Part shown: positions 42,343 through 51,627 of the stretch, piece by piece
Numbering within the stretch: position 1 is the stretch's first letter
Layout: the number at the start of each line of letters is the position of its first letter
DNA from: Singulisphaera sp. GP187
GTDB taxonomy: Bacteria > Planctomycetota > Phycisphaerae > Phycisphaerales > SM1A02
DNA: 64,000 nucleotides
Assembly: GCA_945871915.1 (NCBI GenBank)
Contig: CAMBXO010000006.1
Span: 1 to 64,000, forward strand
Direction: 5' to 3'
Translations under genes and position numbers: made by a program
The notes under the pieces: model-generated
The model's database searches: none
Seen by the model: the letters and a program-made list of their open reading frames with translations, nothing else
What the model was told of the DNA's origin: nothing

Positions 42343-43031
42343 GGGGGGCCTATCCCGCTCAATTTATCCGTGGAGTGCTGGACGGGCAACTCCGCACTTG
42401 GCAGTCGGAGCCACCACCATGCGGTCGTCCATGAAACGATTCCTCCAATGCAAATCGCCGCAACGCCTGCCCATCCACCGGCGGTCGGTGCGGCGCCACC
42501 CTCTGCGCCAAGAATAAGCGTGTTCATCACAGGTCCTTGCAGCCATGCAGGTGGTGGTGCAAGGCCAAGACTTGCCGCCCCAACCAGGAGTGGAAGCCCC
42601 AGTGCCGTGATGAGGACGCACATGATCATGGCGAGCGTGCGCGAACGGCGATCATTGGTGTGAATGGCAACCGCGATGATGGCTCCAGTGATCACCGCCC
42701 ATGCAAAGATGGTGGCATCCATGACAGCCAGTCGCGAGGGCGGCCATGAGGTGGTCAATCGAAGTGGCCACAGCACCACATGCACAATGGCTGCAAGCGT
42801 GAGATAGTCGATGACCACGCGGCGAACGGGCCATCGCTCTCGCGGGCCGCTCAGACGCAAGAGTGGCCATCCAGCCGAAACTCCAACGGCCAAACAGGCG
42901 ACCATCAGGCGAACGCCCGGTGAATAACTGGCCAGCGACGGATTGGCCGGTGGTTGCAAACCAATGCAGAGCACCCATGATCCAAAGATCCATAGGGATG
43001 CCAGCACCACGAACCCTCTCGGCAATTCCAT
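42333..43031 (-). CDS. Multi-pass membrane protein
   Basis: Not recognised. The 232-residue protein has about six hydrophobic segments, including [65 protein letters not shown] and [19 protein letters not shown], with short loops. The C-terminal 35 residues are polar. It lies between ftsQ (20 nt upstream) and greA (overlapping), so it may belong to the cell-envelope operon. Confidence 0.75.
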   Translation of the reverse strand: MELPRGFVVLASLWIFGSWVLCIGLQPPANPSLASYSPGVRLMVACLAVGVSAGWPLLRLSGPRERWPVRRVVIDYLTLAAIVHVVLWPLRLTTSWPPSRLAVMDATIFAWAVITGAIIAVAIHTNDRRSRTLAMIMCVLITALGLPLLVGAASLGLAPPPAWLQGPVMNTLILGAEGGAAPTAGGWAGVAAICIGGIVSWTTAWWWLRLPSAELPVQHSTDKLSGIGPPWN

Positions 43032-43051
43032 GATGCAGTGCAGGCTATCGG

Positions 43052-43909
43052 TTAGCGGGCGCCAACATAGTCAGAGAGCAAGTCGAGTTGCTCCTCACAT
43101 CCTGAATCGATGCGACCGTAATGGTCATGCAGCCATCCAAGGTAATCCAACTTCTGTCTGGCGGGAACTTCTGCTGCGCCTTCTTGGCCAGGGGCGCGGC
43201 CCCATTTCACCGTGCAATCTCGAAAAGTTTTCATGCGCAAACAGCCGTCCATCGGCATGCTGGAAAGATCAATCCATGCCACTTGCGATCGCCACGGTCG
43301 TTCGTCGATCAATCGTGCAAGTGCCATGGCAGACTTGATGTCTTCGCCGGGCCATCGAGTGCCATATCGAGTCGGTCGTGGCGTGGACACACCTTCGATG
43401 CGAATAAATCCGCGAGGTGCCGTTCCAGGGCGGTAGCAACGGGGAAGCAATCGGGCCTCGCTGTCCACCAGATGGTCGTAGCCACCGTCACGCACGACGG
43501 CGAATGGAACCGTCCACTCTGCATGCACCGTGACATCATCCATGCCGCTTCGACGAACCTGCGAAATCTCTTGAAACCAACCTGTTTCCTGGAGTGCCTC
43601 TTGCACGCGAGCGAGACCGCTTCGGTCCATCGGTGAGGCGCTGAGTTGGTTGGCAACCAGATCCGCCAAGGGGCTGAGTTCGCCATCGGTCATCCATGCC
43701 GGTCGGTTTTCAAATCGAACTCGTAAGGGCGAATCGGAGTGGGTCGTCATGGCTTGGGCTCGGAGGGCAGGCACGCCAACCGCCAGTGCAGCCATGGCTC
43801 CAAGAAGTGCAACCGCCCAACCTCCAGCAATCAATGCGGGTCGAAAGGCGCTCCAGCGTTGCGAGAGCGTGTGGGTGGTTGCGCGTTTGGTGGATCGTCG
43901 TCGTGCCAT
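43052..43909 (-). CDS. ftsQ: FtsQ-like cell division protein
   Basis: Bitopic division protein. A basic N-terminus (MARRRSTKRAT) is followed by one membrane segment (ALLGAMAALAVGVPAL, about 32-50) and an extracytoplasmic region with a POTRA-like part (QLSASPMDRSGLARVQEALQETGWFQEI) and a beta domain. The 285 residues fit FtsQ. Sequence similarity is weak, but its place directly after murC-murB-ddl, as in many bacteria, supports the call. There are 92 nt between ddl and this gene with no obvious feature. Confidence 0.75.
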   Translation of the reverse strand: MARRRSTKRATTHTLSQRWSAFRPALIAGGWAVALLGAMAALAVGVPALRAQAMTTHSDSPLRVRFENRPAWMTDGELSPLADLVANQLSASPMDRSGLARVQEALQETGWFQEISQVRRSGMDDVTVHAEWTVPFAVVRDGGYDHLVDSEARLLPRCYRPGTAPRGFIRIEGVSTPRPTRYGTRWPGEDIKSAMALARLIDERPWRSQVAWIDLSSMPMDGCLRMKTFRDCTVKWGRAPGQEGAAEVPARQKLDYLGWLHDHYGRIDSGCEEQLDLLSDYVGAR

Positions 43910-44001
43910 GACCTTTCAGTATCGGCGCGTGGCAACCGGAAAATGGAAATTCGGCGGCAACGATTCCTCTGAAAGATTTCATACCGGTCCACGGGCCTTC
44001 T

Positions 44002-44919
44002 TCAGGCGCACGCGTGGCGGTGATCACGCCCCATCGACCTTCGGGAAAATGCCGCTTCGGCTAAGCCTTTGACAAGCGATTCCATGGTGATGCCCGCGTG
44101 CAATGCCGCCTTGGGAACCAGCGAGTGGTCGGTAAATCCCGGCATGGTGTTGGCTTCCAGAAACCATGCTCCGCGGTCATCCACCATAAAGTCCATGCGA
44201 GCCACATCTCGAATGCCCAGCACCTGCCACGCTTTCTGGGAATAGGCCCGGATGGACTCCGCGACTCCGGGTGGCAAGTCCGGATCGAGCAGATATTCGG
44301 TGTCGTCTCGCGTGTACTTGGCCTCGTAGTCATACAAACCGGATTTGGCTCGCACTTCAATCAATGGAAGTTGCCGATCGTTGAGCATTCCAAGAGTCAA
44401 TTCGCGCCCCTGAATAAAACTCTCCGCCATCATCGTGGGGCGGTGCGATTGAAGTTCTTGGCGACCCTGATGAACTTCGCGTTCATTGCGACACACACGC
44501 AGGTGCACACTGCTGCCTTCATCACACGGCTTGAGAACCAATGGCGGTTTGAGCCGCAGGGTGTCGGTGGGACCAATGACTTGACTTGGTGGCGTGGGAA
44601 TTCCGGCCGCTTCACAGATTCGTTTACTGGCCGGCTTGTCCATGCACAGTCGAGCGGCATCTGCCAGGCAGCCCACAAAGGGTCGCCCGTCCTGCATCAG
44701 CAATTCCTGCAGTGGACCACCCTCGCCCCACGGACCGTGCAGCACCGGAAAGATGACATCACCGGCAAGGTCTCGCAGTTGGGCACCCGTTGCTCGATCA
44801 ATGGCAACTTCGGTCACGGTCACGCCTGCTCTACGCAGAGCATCGGCAACGCGAGATCCACTGTTCAGACTGACTTCGCGTTCCGCGTCAGGGCCACCCT
44901 TCAGAACAAGAACATTCAT
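44002..44919 (-). CDS. ddl: D-alanine-D-alanine ligase
   Basis: ATP-grasp enzyme that makes the D-Ala-D-Ala dipeptide of peptidoglycan. The 305-residue protein has the N-terminal VLKGGPDAEREVSLNSG motif, HGPWGEGGPLQELL, KPASKRICEAAGIPTP, the ATP-binding KPCDEGSSVHL and EANTMPGFTDHSLVP. The ATG at 44919 overlaps the murB stop (ATGA). The C-terminus carries a short basic extension. Confidence 0.94.
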   Translation of the reverse strand: MNVLVLKGGPDAEREVSLNSGSRVADALRRAGVTVTEVAIDRATGAQLRDLAGDVIFPVLHGPWGEGGPLQELLMQDGRPFVGCLADAARLCMDKPASKRICEAAGIPTPPSQVIGPTDTLRLKPPLVLKPCDEGSSVHLRVCRNEREVHQGRQELQSHRPTMMAESFIQGRELTLGMLNDRQLPLIEVRAKSGLYDYEAKYTRDDTEYLLDPDLPPGVAESIRAYSQKAWQVLGIRDVARMDFMVDDRGAWFLEANTMPGFTDHSLVPKAALHAGITMESLVKGLAEAAFSRRSMGRDHRHACA

Positions 44920-45881
44920 TGCAAGGCTCCAGTTCGATCGCCTCGCTGCCAGTGCACCACTTCCATGTGCAGGGAAACTCCATGGGTGTCTTTGACCTGT
45001 TGCTGCACGCGTTGGGCAAGGCGAAACAAATCGTTCGCACGGCCGCCGGTTTGCACGCAGAGAAAGTTGGCGTGCTGCGTACTCACTTTGGCAGAACCCT
45101 CCGTCACGCCTTTGAGGCCGGCCTGATCGATCAACATGCCGGCGCTGATGCGTTCTCCAGTTGGAAGGAGTGGATTTCGAAACATGCACCCGGCGGAATT
45201 TTCAGGCAAGGGCTGCGTGGTCTTTTTGTATTCCATGATTTCAAGCACGCGCTCTCGCAATCGTTGCGGATCGTCGGGGGTCAACCGCAAGTGGCACTCC
45301 AGAAACAATCCAGTGGGCAAATTGGAGTGGCGGTAGTCAAAGTGCATCGCCGCACGCGACACATGCACGGTGCCACCTGTGACATCCATCACCGTCACGC
45401 TCTCCACCACATCACCGATGGCTCCATACCGCCCGCCTGCATTCATGCGAAGGGCGCCACCAACGCTTGCAGGAATTCCCGCCATTGGACAAAGGCCGTC
45501 CAGACCAACTCGCACCGCCGCATTCATCAAGGTGGTCATGTTGGCGCCGCCGCCTGCCACCACCCATCGCTTGGAACCATCCTCACAAAAATTCCAACCG
45601 GCGAAGCAGGGCAGATCGAGTTTCAACACCACACCGTCCACGCCGCCATCACTCACGAGGAGATTGGCGCCCGATCCAAGCACGCGGACTGGAATGTGTT
45701 CAAGGTGGCACGCGGTCACGACGCGTTCGAGTGCAATGATGGATCGAGGCTTGACCAGTGCATCGCAGGATCCGCCGACGCCAAACCATGTGTGCTTGGC
45801 CAGCGGCGCATCCAAGGTCACCTCGGCATCCACACCCGCGAGCATTCGCTCCAAAGACGGTGACATCACATTAGGAGTCAT
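44916..45881 (-). CDS. murB: UDP-N-acetylenolpyruvoylglucosamine reductase
   Basis: FAD enzyme that reduces the enolpyruvyl group to make UDP-MurNAc. The 321-residue protein has HTWFGVGGSCDALVKP, LGSGANLLVSD, the GIPASVGGALRMNAG motif, YRHSNLP and the catalytic-region NPLLPTGERISAGMLIDQAGL. The ATG at 45881 overlaps the murC 3' end by 11 nt and the end overlaps ddl by 4 nt. Confidence 0.95.
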   Translation of the reverse strand: MTPNVMSPSLERMLAGVDAEVTLDAPLAKHTWFGVGGSCDALVKPRSIIALERVVTACHLEHIPVRVLGSGANLLVSDGGVDGVVLKLDLPCFAGWNFCEDGSKRWVVAGGGANMTTLMNAAVRVGLDGLCPMAGIPASVGGALRMNAGGRYGAIGDVVESVTVMDVTGGTVHVSRAAMHFDYRHSNLPTGLFLECHLRLTPDDPQRLRERVLEIMEYKKTTQPLPENSAGCMFRNPLLPTGERISAGMLIDQAGLKGVTEGSAKVSTQHANFLCVQTGGRANDLFRLAQRVQQQVKDTHGVSLHMEVVHWQRGDRTGALQ

Positions 45882-47331
45882 GATTGGACACGTTTCCGGC
45901 AACCATCGCCCTGGCAATGCGCCACACCGGGCCAGCCCCCATGGTGACCACCACATCACCCGGTTGTAGCGTGGTGCGAAGACGCCCGATCACTGCATCG
46001 AATGTTGGAAACGCTTCGGCATCGACTCCCTGTTTAACAATTCGCTTGGCCAGCATCTGACTATTCACTCGGTCTCGTTCTGTTTCTGGGTCTCGAACAA
46101 AATAAATTTCCGGCAGCAACACGTGGTCCGCGTCGCAAAAACTTGTCGCAAAATCATCCAGCAACAGTCGCGTCCGGCTGTGTTGATGGGGTTGAAAAAC
46201 GCAAATCAAACGGCGAGCAGCCATGGACTGGCGGAGAGCCTTCAAGGTGACCCGGATTTCCGTTGGGTGGTGTGCGTAGTCATCCATGATGCGCACATCA
46301 CCAAAGGGCATGCGCGCACAGCCCACAAATTGCTGTCGCCGCTCGAGCCCGGCAAAGTCTGCAAGGGCCTCTTGGACGGCGTGGGCCTTTGCACCGAAGT
46401 GCAGCGCCATGATTCCTGCGGCAGCGCCGTTCAGTGCGTTAAAGGAACCAATAAGCCGTGGTTTCCATTGCAAGGTTTCGCCATCCTTATGGATTACTCG
46501 CACGGTGCCGTCGTCAGAAATCTCCACTCGATGGGTTGCGTTGGCGTGCAGTCCAAATGTTTCAATCTTTGCCGAAACGCCCTCCGTCACGGCCTCGCGG
46601 TGCGCACCTTCGTGAGCCAAGAGCAAGTACCCACCCTCGGTTGCACTGGGCAACTGACAGGCGAAGGACGAAAAACTTTCGACCACTTCTTCCAGCGAAC
46701 CGTAACAATCCAAATGATCCGCTTCAATGTTGGTCACGATCGCGGCCACCGGATGCAACTGATGAAACGAGCGGTCAAATTCGCAACTCTCCGTAACCAG
46801 AAGACCGGGCTGACCGGCCAACGGACCCACGGGAACGCGAAGGGCACCGGCGCGTGCATTGCCACCAAGGGCATCGCACGTGGCACCCGCAATAAATCCG
46901 GGATCAAGACCGGCTCGCAGCAGGCACCATGTCAACAGGCAGGTGGTTGTGCTTTTGCCATGCGTGCCAGCAACCGAAATACCAGTGCGCGTTTGATGCA
47001 ACAGCCCCAACATGTGTGCATAGGTATGAATCGGAATGCCGCGAGCCCGCGCCGCAAGAAGCGTGGGGTGGTTCGAAGGCGCCGCAGCGGTTGCCACCAC
47101 ACGCTGCACATCGTTTGGCAGCGTGCAGGCGTGGCCAATCGTGACCGCCATTCCATCCGTCCGTAATCGATCGATCGCTTCGCTGTCTTCCACATCTTCA
47201 CCACACACCACGGCTCCTGCAGCGTGAAGCAATTGAGCCAGTCCGCACATTCCAGTTCCGCCCGCACCCACCAGCCACACGCGCATTCCCTGCAGGCTTG
47301 GAAGGAGTGCTTCAGCGGTTGGATGGGACAT
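45871..47331 (-). CDS. murC: UDP-N-acetylmuramate-L-alanine ligase
   Basis: Adds L-Ala to UDP-MurNAc. The 486-residue protein has the N-terminal Rossmann motif VWLVGAGGTGMCGLA, the ATP site VAGTHGKSTTT, ESCEFDRSFHQLHP, TNIEADHLDCYGS and the C-terminal DDYAHHPTEI and FQPHQHSRT motifs. The ATG at 47331 has TACGAT 7 nt upstream; it is divergent from the sigma-54 regulator gene. First gene of the murC-murB-ddl-ftsQ string. Confidence 0.95.
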   Translation of the reverse strand: MSHPTAEALLPSLQGMRVWLVGAGGTGMCGLAQLLHAAGAVVCGEDVEDSEAIDRLRTDGMAVTIGHACTLPNDVQRVVATAAAPSNHPTLLAARARGIPIHTYAHMLGLLHQTRTGISVAGTHGKSTTTCLLTWCLLRAGLDPGFIAGATCDALGGNARAGALRVPVGPLAGQPGLLVTESCEFDRSFHQLHPVAAIVTNIEADHLDCYGSLEEVVESFSSFACQLPSATEGGYLLLAHEGAHREAVTEGVSAKIETFGLHANATHRVEISDDGTVRVIHKDGETLQWKPRLIGSFNALNGAAAGIMALHFGAKAHAVQEALADFAGLERRQQFVGCARMPFGDVRIMDDYAHHPTEIRVTLKALRQSMAARRLICVFQPHQHSRTRLLLDDFATSFCDADHVLLPEIYFVRDPETERDRVNSQMLAKRIVKQGVDAEAFPTFDAVIGRLRTTLQPGDVVVTMGAGPVWRIARAMVAGNVSNHDS

Positions 47332-47338
47332 GCAATGC

Positions 47339-47344
47339 ATCGTA
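47339..47344 (-). promoter_or_regulatory. Possible -10 element for leaderless murC
   Basis: TACGAT (minus strand) ends 7 nt before the murC ATG; a weak TTCGTC lies 18 bp upstream of it. Confidence 0.45.
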
Positions 47345-47443
47345 TGGGGGAAGCGTGTCATGGACGAAATCTGGTTCAATGTCTGAGACCATCGGCAGGC
47401 CAGATGCGTTGGCGTGAATGCCAATGCTTTCGCGTGGGAACCC

Positions 47444-47449
47444 TACAAT
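47444..47449 (+). promoter_or_regulatory. Possible -10 element for the leaderless response regulator gene
   Basis: TACAAT ends 6 nt before the ATG at 47456. No Shine-Dalgarno is present. Confidence 0.45.
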
Positions 47450-47455
47450 CGGTGG

Positions 47456-48835
47456 ATGACCCATGCGGCTGGGAATGTCAGGGCTCAAGTCCTTCTGATT
47501 GATGATGAAGTGGAACATGCGCAGACCATGGCGGATGCCCTGCGTAAGCCGGGTCACATTTGCACGGTCATTCACTCCCTTGAAACTGCCGAGAACGAAC
47601 TTCGAAATGGCAATTTCGATGTGATTGTTACGGACCTCGTCATGGGCAGCCCGACGGCGGGTCTGGAGGTGCTGAAACTGGCCAAAGCACATCAGCCCGA
47701 TGCGGAAACAATTCTGGTGACCGCACACGGCGATGTGCCTACCGCCAAAGCCGCACTGCAAGGGGGGGCCTACGACTTTATTGAGAAGCCCCTCGATGTG
47801 ATTGTGTTTCGCAACATTGTGCAGCGGGCCGCCGACACCGTGATGCTGCGTCACCACAATGCATCCTTACGGGGCCAGGTCGATGCCGCGTACGGATTTG
47901 AAGGAATCATTGGTGATTCCGCGGCCATGCGGCATGTGATCGACACCATTCGGCAGGTGAGTCCAAGCACCATTCCTGTTTTGATTACAGGCGAAAGCGG
48001 TACCGGCAAGGAACTTGTTGCGCAAGCGATTCATCGTCACTCCAAAAGGCGTGAGCGGCGTTTCGCAACCTTTAATGCAGCTGGTCAGAGTGAGAGTCTG
48101 CTTGAGGATCAACTCTTTGGCCATGTTCGCGGCGCCTTTACTGGAGCCGATCGAGATCGCGAAGGCGTCTTTGAATTTGCTGACAAGGGCACGCTCTTTC
48201 TTGACGAAATTGGTGACATGCCTTTGTCGATGCAGCCCAAGTTGCTGCGTGTGCTTGAAACCGGCGAGGTGATTCGCCTTGGATCAAACGAGCCTCGCAA
48301 ATCCGATGTCCGTTACATCTGCGCCACCAATCAAGATCTCAAGGCGGCCAGTACGCAGGGTCGTTTCAGGCAGGATCTTTATTTTCGTCTCAAGGGAGTC
48401 GAGGTTCACTTGCCGTCGCTTCGCGAACGGCGAGAGGATGTGCCCTCATTGGTTCGTCATGCGGTAGGGCGGTGGTGTGCTGATCTTTCGCGGCCGCGGG
48501 TTGAAGTGAGTGATCCGGCCATGATGCGGTTGATCGCCTACAACTGGCCCGGCAATGTGCGTGAACTGTTGAATGTGATTCATCGCATGGTGGTCACCTG
48601 CAGCGGAACCACCCTTGCCCTGCAAGATGTTCCACCAGAAATTCGCGAGAGTGAAGGGGATCAAGCCTCTGAAGGCGTTGGCAGTCTCGCTGGGATCGGC
48701 CTCGACCGCCTGGAAAAAGAGGCCATGCGGCAAACGCTGGCCATGACCAACGGCAACCGTGAACAGACGGCGGAATTGCTTGGAATCGGAGAACGGACGC
48801 TGTATCGCAAACTGAAGGAGTACGGCCTGCGCTAA
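47456..48835 (+). CDS. Sigma-54-dependent response regulator (NtrC family)
   Basis: Two-component transcription activator of 459 residues. The receiver domain (about 10-125) has the acidic pair at 16-17 and phospho-acceptor Asp in VIVTDLVMG (D60), with lysine in FIEKPLD. The AAA+ domain has Walker A GESGTGKE (180-187), GAFTGA (227-232, the sigma-54 contact loop) and TLFLDEIGDMP. The C-terminal Fis-type HTH is NREQTAELLGIGERTLYRKL. No histidine kinase gene is adjacent. It should activate RpoN-dependent promoters; rpoN is in the same window. Start chosen at 47456 on the basis of the preceding TACAAT. Confidence 0.92.
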   Translation: MTHAAGNVRAQVLLIDDEVEHAQTMADALRKPGHICTVIHSLETAENELRNGNFDVIVTDLVMGSPTAGLEVLKLAKAHQPDAETILVTAHGDVPTAKAALQGGAYDFIEKPLDVIVFRNIVQRAADTVMLRHHNASLRGQVDAAYGFEGIIGDSAAMRHVIDTIRQVSPSTIPVLITGESGTGKELVAQAIHRHSKRRERRFATFNAAGQSESLLEDQLFGHVRGAFTGADRDREGVFEFADKGTLFLDEIGDMPLSMQPKLLRVLETGEVIRLGSNEPRKSDVRYICATNQDLKAASTQGRFRQDLYFRLKGVEVHLPSLRERREDVPSLVRHAVGRWCADLSRPRVEVSDPAMMRLIAYNWPGNVRELLNVIHRMVVTCSGTTLALQDVPPEIRESEGDQASEGVGSLAGIGLDRLEKEAMRQTLAMTNGNREQTAELLGIGERTLYRKLKEYGLR

Positions 48836-48842
48836 CCGCGTG

Positions 48843-48870
48843 CGGTTGGCTCATCGCTGAACACCAACCG
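48843..48870 (+). promoter_or_regulatory. Hairpin just before the LptF-like start codon
   Basis: CGGTTGG (48843-48849) and CCAACCG (48864-48870) form a perfect 7-bp stem with a 14-nt loop, ending 4 nt before the ATG at 48875. It is not followed by a T-run, so it is not a standard terminator; it may affect translation initiation. Confidence 0.45.
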
Positions 48871-48874
48871 ACTT

Positions 48875-50500
48875 ATGCCCTGGATTCTTTGGAGGCATCT
48901 TGCGTTTGAAGTGGTCAAGGTTCTGATGCTCACGGCGTCAGTGATCGTTGTGGTCGTCGCGTTTGGCGCAGCCATCAAGCCGTTGGCGGACAATTCGCTT
49001 GGTGCTGGCAGTGTGATGAAGTATGTCGGGCTTGCCATGATTCCCATGCTTCAGTTCGCTCTTCCGTTTGCGGCGGGATTTGCAGCCACCATCGTGATGC
49101 ATCGATTTGCCAATGACAATGAGTTGGTGGCGATGGCAGCCAGCGGCCTGAAGCACCGGGTCATTCTTGCGCCACTCGCCATGATCGGCGGCGTGAGTGT
49201 GGTGTTGATGTTGTGGTTGGTGCATGCACTGGTTCCGCAGTTCTGGGGCTTGATGCGAGATACCGTGGCTCAAGATGCCGCAGCTGTTTTTGTTGCGGCG
49301 GTGGATCGAGGCGAGGCGCTGGATGCGGGTGATTTGACTTTGTATGCCGATCGCGTGGAGGTGGAGCAGGCACCGGCCGATACGGGTGCCGTTCAAAGGT
49401 TGCGACTCACTGGTGTGGCGGCCGTGCAAAAAGCGAAGGGGACCTCTGGCTCTGCAGAATTTCTAGGCGAAAGCGCCGTGGTGGATGTGCATCATCGAGA
49501 TGGAACCACGGTGATGAAACTTTCCATGAATAATGGAACTGGCTTCCGTGCCTCCGAAGGAACCGTTGCCTACATTCCTCACGCCGCGCCGGATGCCGTC
49601 GAAATCGGGCGAGCCTCTGAACGAGATGCCCGAAGCACCAGCACGATCGAACTGATGCGATTGCTTTCCAATTTGGATGGAGAGGTCGCAATGCAAGATT
49701 CCGTTTCGAAAGCGGCCAACATGCTTGAACGAGTGGACTCTCTGCAATGTGCCCAGCAGACACTGGCCACCACAGGAACCATCACCTTGCTTGATGATGT
49801 CACGCGGCGCCGGTATCAGGTGCAGGACGCTGTGTTGACTGGCGACAATTTCTCCGCGCTGAATTCCTCAAAACCGATACGGGTTTCGGAATTGGATGGG
49901 ACTCGGCCGATGCGTCGAGCGAATGCGACAACCGCTTCGTTGCCAGTGGCCAGCGGAGGCCAAGGAAACCGAGTGGATCTTGCTGTCGTTGCGGCTTCGG
50001 CGATGGATGTTGCGGGCAGCGAGCCGATGCCCACCCGATGGCCGCCTCGACTTCGGGATTTGCGGCTGGTGGAGTGCCCGTCCACGCAACGCTCAAGTTC
50101 CTCCATTGCCGAATTGCTTGCAGCGCTCGATGAATTGTCGGCGACCGCGGGAGCCAATGCCACGCAAGCAGCCTCGGCGGCTCACACCCTGCGGTCCCGT
50201 CAACACTCGATTGAGCGAGATCTTCGCTCGAATATTTTTCAGCGAGCGGCTCTGGCGGTCTCAGCCCCCTTGGTGTTATTGCTTGGCGGCGTGCTTGCGG
50301 CATGGCGGCGGGACAGTCTTCCGCTCACGATTTATTTGCTGGCGTTTCTTCCAGCCATTCTGAACATGGTCACCATCGCCGGTGGCCAACAAGTCATGCG
50401 GTCTGAAGCCGACGGACTCGGCGTGCTCATCATGTGGTCGGGCAATGCGTTGTTGGGGGTCTTGCTCTGGTTTGCCTACAGAGAGTGGGCGAGGCATTGA
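48875..50500 (+). CDS. LptF/LptG-family permease (first of pair)
   Basis: YjgP/YjgQ-type inner-membrane protein, likely one half of the LPS transport permease. It has three N-terminal membrane segments (LMLTASVIVVVVAFGAAI, MIPMLQFALPFAAGFAA, MIGGVSVVLMLWLVHAL), a large soluble periplasmic domain of about 300 residues, then three C-terminal segments (LVLLLGGVLAAW and following). At 541 residues it is longer than E. coli LptF (366), mainly in the periplasmic part. NDNELVAMAASGL is the coupling-helix-like motif that would contact the ATPase LptB. The stop overlaps the next gene (TGATG). Confidence 0.85.
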   Translation: MPWILWRHLAFEVVKVLMLTASVIVVVVAFGAAIKPLADNSLGAGSVMKYVGLAMIPMLQFALPFAAGFAATIVMHRFANDNELVAMAASGLKHRVILAPLAMIGGVSVVLMLWLVHALVPQFWGLMRDTVAQDAAAVFVAAVDRGEALDAGDLTLYADRVEVEQAPADTGAVQRLRLTGVAAVQKAKGTSGSAEFLGESAVVDVHHRDGTTVMKLSMNNGTGFRASEGTVAYIPHAAPDAVEIGRASERDARSTSTIELMRLLSNLDGEVAMQDSVSKAANMLERVDSLQCAQQTLATTGTITLLDDVTRRRYQVQDAVLTGDNFSALNSSKPIRVSELDGTRPMRRANATTASLPVASGGQGNRVDLAVVAASAMDVAGSEPMPTRWPPRLRDLRLVECPSTQRSSSSIAELLAALDELSATAGANATQAASAAHTLRSRQHSIERDLRSNIFQRAALAVSAPLVLLLGGVLAAWRRDSLPLTIYLLAFLPAILNMVTIAGGQQVMRSEADGLGVLIMWSGNALLGVLLWFAYREWARH

Positions 50501-51627
50501 TGGCGATCATCGACCGGTATGTCATCAGTCGGTTCCTTTGGAACTTTCTTGCGCTCTTCGGGGCGCTCTATCTGTTTGGGATTGCGGTTGATGTGGTGTT
50601 GAACACTTCAAAGTTTCTCGAGGCTGCCGATCTGGCCGTGCGAAGCGGCAGAGTCGCAAGCCGTTGGAGTGGCGTGTTTGTGATGTTGGCGGATTTCCAC
50701 GGGCCTCGCGTCTTTCAGTTTTATCAATTCATGGTGGGCATGGTCGCGGTGGGCGCGATGGGGTTCACTTTTGCGCAGATGCACAAGTCGCGGGAGTTAA
50801 CCGCGCTCATGGCCGCCGGAATCAATCTTCGTCGTCCCGCGATGGCTTTGGTGGTTGCGGCAATCGGGCTGCAAGTGATCCAACTTGTCAATCAGGAATG
50901 GATTCTTCCACAGCTGGCTCCAAAACTTGTACGCCTTCATTCAGATCTTGTCGCCAATCGGGGAGCTGCATTTCCATTGCCGCTCACACGAGATGCCAAT
51001 GGGTTGCTTCTGCAGGCCGATTCGTTCGATCCAGAAAGTGGCGAGTTGCGAGGTGTGGTGGCGCTGGAGCGAGATGCAAAGGGGCAGGCGCGAAGTCGAA
51101 TGAGTGCACCGATTGCTACCTGGGATGCTGACCGCGAAGCATGGATTTTGCAGCAAGGCCAGATCATTCGGCTGCCAGCCCGAACGGAAGTTGGATCAAG
51201 CACAGCGGTCGATACTGCTGAGGAATCGCTGGACGAAATTGCCACCAACCTTGGTCCAGAGTCCATTCTCTCCCGCCGTTTCCGCCTATACGGGCAGATG
51301 CTTTCCACACCTCAGTTGCTGGAATTGCGGGACGGTGGAAGCAGCGATCGAATGCTCTCCAATCGTTTGCTGGCGGCACGGCTGCTTGGACCGATTGTCA
51401 ATCTGCTCATCCTCATCGCTGCGATTCCGTTTTTCCTGCTTCGTGATCCCTGCAACTTACTTCAGCAAAGTCTCAGGGCGGCCAGTTTCGCCGTGCCGGT
51501 TTCCATTGCGGCGCTCACACTCACCACGGTTCCGCTCGCCACGCTTCCGCCTGCATTGGCCGCAGCCATTCCAACGGCAGCGCTGCTTCCGATTGCAGTC
51601 TGGCGATTTACTTCGATGCGTTCTTGA
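50500..51627 (+). CDS. LptF/LptG-family permease (second of pair)
   Basis: The 375-residue protein begins IIDRYVISRFLWNFLALFGALYLFG, typical of LptG/YjgQ, has the motif KSRELTALMAAGI, a periplasmic beta domain (about 140-270) and three final membrane segments (LLGPIVNLLILIAAIPFFLL and following). Start overlaps the LptF-like gene and the C-terminus overlaps the convergent PpiC-like gene by 20 nt. Together they would move a lipid such as LPS or a glycolipid to the outer membrane. Confidence 0.85.
   Translation: MAIIDRYVISRFLWNFLALFGALYLFGIAVDVVLNTSKFLEAADLAVRSGRVASRWSGVFVMLADFHGPRVFQFYQFMVGMVAVGAMGFTFAQMHKSRELTALMAAGINLRRPAMALVVAAIGLQVIQLVNQEWILPQLAPKLVRLHSDLVANRGAAFPLPLTRDANGLLLQADSFDPESGELRGVVALERDAKGQARSRMSAPIATWDADREAWILQQGQIIRLPARTEVGSSTAVDTAEESLDEIATNLGPESILSRRFRLYGQMLSTPQLLELRDGGSSDRMLSNRLLAARLLGPIVNLLILIAAIPFFLLRDPCNLLQQSLRAASFAVPVSIAALTLTTVPLATLPPALAAAIPTAALLPIAVWRFTSMRS

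Noticed and set aside
46123-47166. 347-residue open frame on the plus strand
   Set aside because: Antisense to murC, whose motifs are complete.
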